A stretch of DNA of 64,000 bases from DASXHZ01 sp036488085 (GTDB lineage Bacteria; Acidobacteriota; Thermoanaerobaculia; Gp7-AA8): assembly GCA_036488085.1 (NCBI GenBank), contig DASXHZ010000084.1, positions 1 to 64,000 of the forward strand, written 5' to 3'. How positions within the stretch are numbered: position 1 is the first letter of the stretch; the number at the start of each line of letters is the position of its first letter. Positions 1 to 7,733 of this stretch are shown in pieces. The translations under genes were made by a program, and so were the position numbers. Below the pieces are notes generated by a model. The model was not told where the DNA came from, searched no databases, and was given only the letters and a program-made list of their open reading frames with translations.

Positions 1-18
1 ACGCTTCTTCGGGGTCAT
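1..18 (-). CDS. Start of an unidentified gene cut by the window edge
   Basis: An ATG on the minus strand at 18-16 opens a frame reading MTPKKR before the window ends. A strong Shine-Dalgarno (AGGAGAG) lies about seven bases upstream, which supports a real start. Only six codons are visible, so no function can be proposed. Confidence 0.5.
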
Positions 19-113
19 TGACTCTCTCCTGTTCGGTTTGGTTTCGCCACTTGAACTTTACAGGAGCGGTCTTTGACCCTTTCTTTTGCTGAACTTTCCA
101 GACACTACCCCCA

Positions 114-147
114 CCGGGAGAGGGTGACGCGAAGCGCCGGATGAGGG
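114..147. repeat. REP-like palindromic element, family 2
   Basis: The segment contains a GGGAGAGGGTG core followed by GCGAAGCGCC and a GATGAGGGG end. It closely matches an element at 29537-29580 and, inverted, one at 29431-29474. The paired bases and dispersed intergenic copies indicate a REP-type repeat. It lies between two minus-strand genes in a region with no coding sequence (19-239). Confidence 0.65.
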
Positions 148-158
148 GCGCGCAAGTC

Positions 159-214
159 ACGACGGTCGTGCCGGGTGCGGCGCGCTAGCTACGACGATCG
201 TGCCGGATGAGGCG
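159..214. repeat. Direct repeat, two copies of about 24 bp
   Basis: ACGACGGTCGTGCCGGGTG starting at 159 recurs as ACGACGATCGTGCCGGATG starting at 191, and a truncated third copy (GACGACGATCG) starts near 221. Each copy begins with a short palindrome around TCGT. No gene is seen in this stretch. Confidence 0.5.
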
Positions 215-239
215 TCAAGTGACGACGATCGATCCACCA

Positions 240-740
240 TCAGCCCGGCTCGCTCGCGGCGGCCGGCTCGGCGCTCTCCCGCTGCCGCCGCGCGAGGCGC
301 TGCAGAAAGTCATACGCGATTCCGCCGCTGGTTTTCCGGAGCGTGAGGAAGTAGACCGCGATGGCGATCGCCCCGCCGATCCAGGCGAGGGCGCCGAATT
401 CGAGGGCGTGCGGGAGGAAGGGCCAGACGGTGAACATCAGCGCACCGACGACGCCGGCGACGAGGAGGAGAATGCGCTGCGTGCGGGGGGCGTCGACGTC
501 GCGGTTGCAAGTGAGCGTGACGCTCGCTTCGGCCGTATCATCAGGTGCCCAGGAAACGGTGCACTCCACTCCCCCACCCGTCGAGATGCCGCGGCGCAGC
601 GGAAGGATGAAGCGGCGCGCCGTGGCCTGACGTTCCGTGACCTCGCCGCCGTAAAGCTCGACCAGGTCTTCCACCGTCTCCTCGATGTCGGCGAACGGAA
701 TGCGGTCCTCGGTGAACGTCACCGGGTGAATGTCGGTCAT
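240..740 (-). CDS. Small membrane protein, unknown function
   Basis: This 166-residue protein is not a family I recognise. Its N-terminal half is soluble and acidic (about residues 1-90). Two hydrophobic segments follow near residues 97-115 and 120-138, and the basic C-terminal tail should be cytoplasmic. The ATG at 740 overlaps the stop of the upstream M61 peptidase gene in an ATGA arrangement, so the two are probably translationally coupled. A GTG at 758 is an alternative start inside that upstream gene; the AGGAGAGG just before 740 sits rather close to the ATG. Coupling suggests a role at the membrane with the peptidase, but that is inference. Confidence 0.75.
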   Translation of the reverse strand: MTDIHPVTFTEDRIPFADIEETVEDLVELYGGEVTERQATARRFILPLRRGISTGGGVECTVSWAPDDTAEASVTLTCNRDVDAPRTQRILLLVAGVVGALMFTVWPFLPHALEFGALAWIGGAIAIAVYFLTLRKTSGGIAYDFLQRLARRQRESAEPAAASEPG

Positions 741-2326
741 CCTCTCCTGCCCAGCCACTCCCGCCGGAGCGGGTTGTTCTCATCTTCGATGTGGAGGCGA
801 ATCTCGGGACCGCCGTCGTCGCGAACGACGACGCGCCTCGTCATGACACCCCCATGCCGCGCGAATATTAGGTCGATCTCGTCGCCAGTGTTCACTTGAT
901 CCAGCGCGTGCTCGACGTCGGCATGCGAATAGACACGGAGGCCATGGACCGCCAGCAGTTCATCCTGCGGCAGAAGGTCCGCCGCCGCACCGGCGCTGCC
1001 GCTCGCCACGCTCTCGATGATTCCGTCCCTCACTTTCAAGCCGAGGGTAGAAGGCTTCCGGCGCCCTTCATAGCGGATACCGGCCAGCGCGAAGACGTCC
1101 GCGTACGGCAACGGGTCGACACCATCGACGAAGCGCGCGAAGAACACCGGCTCGTCCGCGACCCGCGCGACTGCATCTTCGTCGAGAATCCGCTGAGCCC
1201 ACAGCACGCGCATCATGTCGTCGAGCGAGCCACCCCGTCCGCGCAACGTCAAGTCGAGCAGCGCGGAGACGATCTCCCCTTTCGTGTAGAACGAATACCA
1301 CGCGTTTCCGCGATCGTGCGGCCGCGTGCCGTCGTGCACCCAACCGTCGAGGCTCGTCGCGGTCAACGAGAGGTGCGTGCGCGCATGCGACGCCTCGATC
1401 TGCTCGATCTCGTGGGCGAGATGGCGGAGGTATCGCTCTTCGCTCCAGTATCCGCTCCGCGTCAGCGAGAGCTCGCCGTAATACGACGTGGTCCCCTCCA
1501 TCGCCCACAGCAACTTGGTCGGCGTCGGCTCGGTGTAGTCGTACGGCGCGAACGCGGCCGGCATGATGCGCTTCACGTTCCAGAGGTGGAAGAACTCGTG
1601 CGACGCGAGCGAGAGGAAGTGTTCGTCGAAGCCGGGGGCGCCGCGCTTCACGAGCATCGAGCATGAATCCTCGTGCTCGACCCCGTGCCATCGGTCGCCG
1701 CCGTGGACGAGGAACTTGTATTCGCTCACCGGCAGCTCACCGAAGATGGCGATCTGCTCCCGAACGATGCCGCGCAACGGTTCGACGAACCGCGCCGTGT
1801 CGCAGCCGACCGAGATCAGGTGGATCGCCGCGCCGCTTTCTTCGAACGACTGCGTGGCGAATTCGCCCGCAATGGTCGGGGAGTCGATGAGGTGATCGTA
1901 GTTGCGCGCGCGGAATGCCTTCCCTTCGCGCGGAAGCTGCGTCGCGATCGGCCAATCGGAGTCGATGGAGAGGAGACACTCATCCGATCGCAGCCCGTCG
2001 ACCCACATGAACAAATTCGACCCGTTGAAGAACGCCTCGGTGCGATCGAGGTAGCTCGAACCGGCATCGAGGACGCCGCCCCAGTACCGATACCTCACCT
2101 CGATCTCATCGCCGCATTTGGCGTTGGCGCACCAGACGTTCGGCGCGAGCTTCCGCAGGTTCGGGCTCCACTCGCGGACGTTCGCCGGGAAATTTTGCAA
2201 CTGATATTTGCCGGGCCGCCACGACGGAAGGATCAGGCGGGGCTCATCGTGCGGCGCAACAAACCGGATCGCGATATCGAATAGGTGTTCGTTCGCCTCG
2301 CGCCAGGAAAGGGCGTAATGAATCAC
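737..2326 (-). CDS. M61-family metallopeptidase with PDZ domain
   Basis: This 529-residue protein matches the M61 (glycyl aminopeptidase) architecture. An N-terminal beta-rich domain covers about residues 1-160 and a gluzincin catalytic domain follows, with HEFFH at 243-247 and the third zinc ligand as E277 in AMEGTT. A PDZ domain covers roughly residues 415-500. There is no clear signal peptide, so it may act in the cytoplasm or leave by another route. It lies 15 bases downstream of the giant kinase-activator gene and overlaps the following membrane protein gene by four bases, which indicates a three-gene operon. M61 enzymes trim N-terminal residues from peptides; the natural substrate here is unknown. 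Confidence 0.9.
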   Translation of the reverse strand: MIHYALSWREANEHLFDIAIRFVAPHDEPRLILPSWRPGKYQLQNFPANVREWSPNLRKLAPNVWCANAKCGDEIEVRYRYWGGVLDAGSSYLDRTEAFFNGSNLFMWVDGLRSDECLLSIDSDWPIATQLPREGKAFRARNYDHLIDSPTIAGEFATQSFEESGAAIHLISVGCDTARFVEPLRGIVREQIAIFGELPVSEYKFLVHGGDRWHGVEHEDSCSMLVKRGAPGFDEHFLSLASHEFFHLWNVKRIMPAAFAPYDYTEPTPTKLLWAMEGTTSYYGELSLTRSGYWSEERYLRHLAHEIEQIEASHARTHLSLTATSLDGWVHDGTRPHDRGNAWYSFYTKGEIVSALLDLTLRGRGGSLDDMMRVLWAQRILDEDAVARVADEPVFFARFVDGVDPLPYADVFALAGIRYEGRRKPSTLGLKVRDGIIESVASGSAGAAADLLPQDELLAVHGLRVYSHADVEHALDQVNTGDEIDLIFARHGGVMTRRVVVRDDGGPEIRLHIEDENNPLRREWLGRRG

Positions 2327-2341
2327 GGGTGGCGATAATAG

Positions 2342-5300
2342 TCACTCTCGTCCCGCGATGTTGTATTTCTGCATCTTCGACTTGAGCGTGTTCCGCGCAA
2401 GGCCGAGACGCCGTGCGGCCTCGCGAATGCGTCCGCCGCACGTATCGAGGGCGCGCTCGATGAGCTGCTTGTCGACGCTGGCGAGCACCTCGTCATAGAC
2501 GTCGCTGGTGATCTCGATCCGCGCGAGGCTCGGATTGAGGAGCGACTGCGGCGACGGCGGCGGCACTTCGGCGACGATGGTGTGCGCTGTGCCGGCGAAG
2601 AGGCCGTAGAACTCGTTGCGGGTGATCGTGTCGCCGTTCGACATCACGATGGAGCGATGGAGCGTCGCCTCCAGCTCGCGGATGTTCCCCGGCCAGTGGT
2701 AGCGCATGAAGAGATCGAGAATGCCGGGCTCGAGCCGCTTCGGCTCGATGCCGAGGTCCTTCGAGATCTTGCGGATGAAGTGCTCGACCAGGAGCGGGAT
2801 GTCGTCCTTGCGGTCGCGGAGCGGGGGGAGCTGGAGCGGGATGATGTTGAGGCGATAGAAGAGATCTTCGCGGAACGAGCCATCGTCGATCGCCTTCTCC
2901 ATTTCGAGATTCGTGGCGGCGATGATCTTGACGTCGGTCTTGATGGTCTGCGTGCCGCCGACGCGCTCGAACTCCTTCTCCTCCACGACGCGCAGCAGCT
3001 TCGACTGCATCGCGAGCGACATCTTGCCGATCTCGTCGAGGAAGATCGTGCCGTTGTTCGCCAGCTCGAAGCGTCCGAGCTTGCGGCGGTCGGCGCCGGT
3101 GAACGAGCCCTTCTCGTGGCCGAAGAGCTCCGACTCCGCGAGCGTCTCCGGAAGCGCGGCGCAGTTGAAGTTGATGAACGGTCCGTTCCGCCGCGGCCCC
3201 ATGTTGTGGATGATCCGCGCGATGAGGCCCTTGCCCGTTCCCGACTCGCCGCGCAGCAGGATCGTCGAATTGCTGGCCGACGCCTTCCGGACCGCGAACT
3301 GAATCTTCGCGACCGCCTCGGAGTGGCCGACGATGGAGTCGAGGTGCTTCTCCACCAGCACCTCGCGACGCAACGACTCGTTCTCCAGCGAGAGCCGGGT
3401 GCGTGCCTCTTCCAGCTCTTCGTAGAGCCGCGCGTTCTCGATCGCGATCGCCGCCTGATCCGCGAACGCCTCGAGGAAGCTGACGTCCTTCTGCGAGAAG
3501 AGGTGCCGCGCCTGGCGGTGATCGACGTTGATCGCGCCGGCGATGCGCTCCTTGCTGATCAGCGGGACGCAGAGGATCGAGAGGATGTTCTCCGCGATGA
3601 CGGACTCCGACTCGACGAACCGTTCGTCGGCGCGCGCGTCAGCAGACATGATCACCTGTCCCGTCTGGATGACTTCCTTGACGATCGACTGCGGCGATCG
3701 TTTCGAGCCGCCGTCCGCCTCGTTGATGTTGCGGACCACGCGCGTGCGCAAAGCGCTGGTGATCGGATCGAGGAGGAGGATCATGCCGCGTTCCGCGCGA
3801 AGACGGCGGATGCCGAGGTCGAGGACGCGATTGAGCACGTCGTTCAGGTTGAGCGACGAGTTGATGATCTTCACCACTTCGTACAGGCCGACGACGTTCT
3901 GGTCGGGCGCCTTGCCCGCCGGCTTGATGCGCAGCAGTGCGCCGCGGGCGCGCTCGAGGTCGTGCGTCGCGTTGAGCCGTTCGAAGATCCGGATGGCGTT
4001 GCGAATCGTCTGTGACGCCTCTTCCGGCTCCTCGCGCATGACGCCGATCTCGAAGAGCAGCCGCGCCAGCTCGTACGGCGTATCGCACTCTTCGAACGCA
4101 ACGCGCGCCGACTCGAGCCGCTGCACCGCCGCCTCACGCTGTCCCTGAAAGAAGAGGATCTTCCCCCACACCCAGTCGTTCTTGGCGAGTGTGAAGCGGT
4201 CGTTGAGTGACTTCGCGACCTTCGCACTCCGCTCCGCGAAGTCGAGGGCCGCTTCGAGGTTGTTCTGGCGCAGGGCGAGACCGGCCGCCGCCGTGTACGC
4301 GCGGGCGAGGCCCGGTTTGGTGTTGTTGTGCTCGAAGATCGCGATGGCGCGCTTCAGGAAAACTTCCGACTCCTCGATGTTGTCGCGTTCGTCCTCGATC
4401 GCCGCGCGGGCGTAGCAAGCCTCCGCGATCAAGTCCTCGTCGCGCGTCCGTTCGGCGGCAGCGAGCGCTTTCTGCGCGTACTCGAGCGCCTTGGCGATGT
4501 CCCCGCGCTTCTTGGTGAAGCGCGCCAGGGGGACATACACCGAGGAGCGCGATGACCGCGCCTCGTCGAAGCCTTCCAGCGCCAGGCAGCGTGCGTAGCA
4601 CTTCGCCGCGTCGTCCAGCTTGCCGACCATCTCGAGCGCTTCGCCGAGGTTCTCCAGCGCCAGCGCCTCGTACTCGAGCGCGCCGATCTTCTGATCGATG
4701 CGGATGCTCTTCTCGAAGAACTCGGCAGCGCTGTGAAACCGCCCGCGGCCAAACTCGATGATCCCGACGTTGTTGTAGCAGGTCACGAGGTTCCAGAGGT
4801 CTCCCTCGGTCTCGGAGAGCTGCATGTTCTTGTGGTAGTACTCGAGCGCGGTCTCCCAGTCGCCCAGCTTCCAGAGCGTGTTGCCGAGGTTCGTGAGCGC
4901 CTTCTTCTTCAACTGGCCGGACCCGACCAGATCGCCGATGCAGTAGGCGTCGAGGAAGATCTGCTTCGCGCGCTGCCAGTTGCCGAGGGCGTATTCGATG
5001 ATCCCCTGCGTGTTGCGGATGTAGCCCGCAACGACGGTGGGCGGCTCGTCATCGAGCATTGCTCGCGCCTTCTCCGCCATCTCGCTCGCGAGCTCCATGT
5101 TGTCCTTCTCGCGATAGATACCGGCGATGCGGTTCATCATCTCGGCGACGTCGTACTTCTTCTCGAGCTGCTCGTAGGTGTCGAGCGCGTTCTGAAAGTA
5201 CGACATCGCGGAGTCGTGCTCGCCGCGGTTGTTGAGCACCTTGCCGATCTTCTTCATGACCCGCGCGACGTCGATGCTCGGCCCCGATCCGTTGTTCCGT

Positions 5301-7600
5301 ACCTGGAACGACTTGAGGAGGAACTGGAACGTCTGCATCGCTTCGCGCGAGTCGTTGTTGCGGTAGTAGGCGTCGGCGAGCTTCTCGCGGACGTCGGCCT
5401 TCTGCGACTCGTCGGCGTTGGAGAGGTCGAGCAGCTCGATGGCCGTTCGATAGAACTCGGTCGCCTCGGCATGTGCGAGCGAGCGCGTCGCGATGTCTCC
5501 CGCCTCCACGGCGTAGCGGATGCCTTTGTCCGTTTCGTTGGCGCGTGCGAAGTGATAGGCGATCTGTCCGACGAGCTGCGAGCCCGCTTCCAGCATCGGC
5601 TCCAGCGCGTTTCCGACGCGAAGATGCAGGTCGCTCCGCCGCTGGTCCGTCATCCCGTTGTAGATCGAGTCGCGCAGGTGCATCTGCGGAAATGTGATGA
5701 CCGAGCCGCTGGTCGACTCGTCGAGCAGTCCGTTCGTCACGAGCTCGCGCAGCAACTCGTACGTACGCTCCGGCGAAAAGTCGGAAACCTGCGTCAGGAG
5801 GCCGACGCTCGACACTTCGCCGAGGACCGCGGCGGCTTCCAGCAGCGCACAGCCGTCGTCGTGAAGGGTGTCCGCTTTCTCCATCAGGATCGCGGCGGCG
5901 CCGCCGGGGATGCGGAGCGCGCGAATACGTTCCATGTCGACCGTCCATCCGGCCGGCTTCCATTCGAGGTAGCCGTGCGTGATCAGGTAGTCGAAGATGC
6001 GGCGGATGTTCAGCGGGGAACCGGACGACTCCCAGAACATCCAGCGCACGAATTCGTCGCCGAGCGACTCGCCGAGGAGCGACTCGACGTGCTCGTGGAC
6101 CAGCGTCTCCGTGAGCGACTCGATGCGGATGATCGGGAAGCCGGTCTCCTTCGCGCGCTGCTCCCAAAACGTGTTCGAGTCGGCGTTGCCGTTGTTGTTC
6201 TCCTGGAGCGTCAGCGTGCCGATGACGAGCAGTTGATTCAGCTTCGCCTCGCTGACGAGGAACGCGAAAAGATCGGCGGTCGATGGATCGGCCCACTGCA
6301 GGTCTTCGATGAGGATAATGAGCGGGGTTCCGCTGGTGTCGCTGCCGGCGCTCAGGAATCCGTAGATGTCCTGCATCGACTGCACGATGTGGTTGTAGAG
6401 GCGGTACTTGTCTCCTTCGTGCGGATTGCCGCCGCCGCCCGGCCGGAGAATCTGCCGGATCTCTTCGCCCGCGGCGGCGTCCGGGTTCACCGCCGTCACG
6501 AGCTGCCGGAAGATGTCGAGGAACGGCGCGTAGATCGTCTTCCGATTGACCGGGCAGCGTCCGCTGAAGACCCGTGCGCCGTCGATCTGCGCGCGCAGGA
6601 TGACGTCGCGGACGATGCGGCTCTTTCCGACCCCTTCCGCGCCGGCGATGATGACGCCGCCGCCACTCCCGTCGCGGGCCTGCGCGATCAACGACATCAG
6701 TTGGTTGACTTCCGTCGCGCGGCCGATGAGCGGCGCGGCATAGAGCTCTCCCTGCCCGAGGAGCAGCTCGCCGGTCGGCACGGTGTGTCCCGACGCTTCC
6801 GCGACTGCATACAGCAGCGCGGCCGCCGATGCGTACCGGTGCCGCGGGTCCTTCTCGAGGAGCTTGAGGATGATCTCTTCCAGCGCGGCCGGCACCTGCG
6901 GGTTGATCGACGATGGCGGCCGGATCTCTTCGTCGAGATGCATCCGGATGACGTCGATCGGCGCCTTGCCATATCCAGGGAGCGCGCCGGTGACGGTTTC
7001 GTACAACGTCATCCCGAGAGCGTAGAGGTCGGCGCGCGAGTCGACGCGGTCCTGTTTCAAGACCTCGGGAGCCATGTACTGCAGCGTGCCGCGAATCTGG
7101 CGGTCGAGCACCTGACGTGTCGCGATGGCAAGGCCGAAGTCCATCAGCTTCGCGCAGCCGCTCTCGTCGATCAGGATGTTCGACGGCTTGAGATCGAGAT
7201 GAACGATTCCTCGGCGATGGATGTAGTGCAGCGCCGAGGCAATGTGCAGCACGACGTCGTACAGCGCGTTCCAGTTCTTCCCGTCGAAGAACTCCGAGAT
7301 GCGCCGGCCATGGACGTACTCCATCGTGAAGTACGGGTAGCGATCGTCGACGAGACCGTAGTCGTAGACCTTGACGATGTTGGGGTGATCGAGCTCAGCG
7401 AGAGTGGCGAACTCCGCTTCGAACCGTAAGCGTTGCTGCGGCTCGGATAGCTCGTGGCGGAGGACCTTGATCGCCTCGTCGCGGTTGTCCGAGGCGTCGA
7501 AGACGCGGTAGACGAGCGTGCCGGGCGATTCTTTCAGGACGGTGCGGAGCTGAAATCGCGGCGGGAGCGGTACGGCGAGCGGAAGGGGCTCGGTCGTCAT
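2342..7600 (-). CDS. Ser/Thr kinase - AAA ATPase - TPR - GAF - sigma54 activator fusion
   Basis: This 1752-residue regulator has these parts in order. A Hanks-type kinase covers residues 15-265, with lysine in EAIKVL (K45), HLDLKPSN at 134-141 in place of HRD, DFG at 154-156 and MAPE. An MalT/Orc-like ATPase module follows with Walker A GAEGVGKS near 320 and Walker B LIILIED near 428. TPR repeats run from about 700 to 1230 and a GAF domain from about 1245 to 1400. A sigma54 AAA+ domain (about 1420-1665) carries GESGTGKG and GSFTGA, a variant of GAFTGA, and a Fis-type helix-turn-helix lies at about 1710-1748. The ATG at 7600 is preferred because longer versions run into the divergent kinase gene. 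It probably activates sigma54 promoters in response to a signal read by kinase, TPR or GAF. Confidence 0.9.
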   Translation of the reverse strand: MTTEPLPLAVPLPPRFQLRTVLKESPGTLVYRVFDASDNRDEAIKVLRHELSEPQQRLRFEAEFATLAELDHPNIVKVYDYGLVDDRYPYFTMEYVHGRRISEFFDGKNWNALYDVVLHIASALHYIHRRGIVHLDLKPSNILIDESGCAKLMDFGLAIATRQVLDRQIRGTLQYMAPEVLKQDRVDSRADLYALGMTLYETVTGALPGYGKAPIDVIRMHLDEEIRPPSSINPQVPAALEEIILKLLEKDPRHRYASAAALLYAVAEASGHTVPTGELLLGQGELYAAPLIGRATEVNQLMSLIAQARDGSGGGVIIAGAEGVGKSRIVRDVILRAQIDGARVFSGRCPVNRKTIYAPFLDIFRQLVTAVNPDAAAGEEIRQILRPGGGGNPHEGDKYRLYNHIVQSMQDIYGFLSAGSDTSGTPLIILIEDLQWADPSTADLFAFLVSEAKLNQLLVIGTLTLQENNNGNADSNTFWEQRAKETGFPIIRIESLTETLVHEHVESLLGESLGDEFVRWMFWESSGSPLNIRRIFDYLITHGYLEWKPAGWTVDMERIRALRIPGGAAAILMEKADTLHDDGCALLEAAAVLGEVSSVGLLTQVSDFSPERTYELLRELVTNGLLDESTSGSVITFPQMHLRDSIYNGMTDQRRSDLHLRVGNALEPMLEAGSQLVGQIAYHFARANETDKGIRYAVEAGDIATRSLAHAEATEFYRTAIELLDLSNADESQKADVREKLADAYYRNNDSREAMQTFQFLLKSFQVRNNGSGPSIDVARVMKKIGKVLNNRGEHDSAMSYFQNALDTYEQLEKKYDVAEMMNRIAGIYREKDNMELASEMAEKARAMLDDEPPTVVAGYIRNTQGIIEYALGNWQRAKQIFLDAYCIGDLVGSGQLKKKALTNLGNTLWKLGDWETALEYYHKNMQLSETEGDLWNLVTCYNNVGIIEFGRGRFHSAAEFFEKSIRIDQKIGALEYEALALENLGEALEMVGKLDDAAKCYARCLALEGFDEARSSRSSVYVPLARFTKKRGDIAKALEYAQKALAAAERTRDEDLIAEACYARAAIEDERDNIEESEVFLKRAIAIFEHNNTKPGLARAYTAAAGLALRQNNLEAALDFAERSAKVAKSLNDRFTLAKNDWVWGKILFFQGQREAAVQRLESARVAFEECDTPYELARLLFEIGVMREEPEEASQTIRNAIRIFERLNATHDLERARGALLRIKPAGKAPDQNVVGLYEVVKIINSSLNLNDVLNRVLDLGIRRLRAERGMILLLDPITSALRTRVVRNINEADGGSKRSPQSIVKEVIQTGQVIMSADARADERFVESESVIAENILSILCVPLISKERIAGAINVDHRQARHLFSQKDVSFLEAFADQAAIAIENARLYEELEEARTRLSLENESLRREVLVEKHLDSIVGHSEAVAKIQFAVRKASASNSTILLRGESGTGKGLIARIIHNMGPRRNGPFINFNCAALPETLAESELFGHEKGSFTGADRRKLGRFELANNGTIFLDEIGKMSLAMQSKLLRVVEEKEFERVGGTQTIKTDVKIIAATNLEMEKAIDDGSFREDLFYRLNIIPLQLPPLRDRKDDIPLLVEHFIRKISKDLGIEPKRLEPGILDLFMRYHWPGNIRELEATLHRSIVMSNGDTITRNEFYGLFAGTAHTIVAEVPPPSPQSLLNPSLARIEITSDVYDEVLASVDKQLIERALDTCGGRIREAARRLGLARNTLKSKMQKYNIAGRE

Positions 7601-7733
7601 TTGTTTTGTAATAGGCTCAGAATATAACCCATTTGCCCCGCGCCGGGTCAAAATTGCGGCCAGTAGCTCATCCGCGTCGTCAGCCTTGCATCGCGTGTAA
7701 GTTGCGACCCTCGTGTAGAATGCAAAGTGCTCC

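Noticed and set aside
4733..7429. Long open frame antisense to the kinase-sigma54 gene
   Set aside because: It is a codon-phase shadow of a GC-rich gene, Arg/Asp/Val-rich, with no domain or ribosome-binding site.
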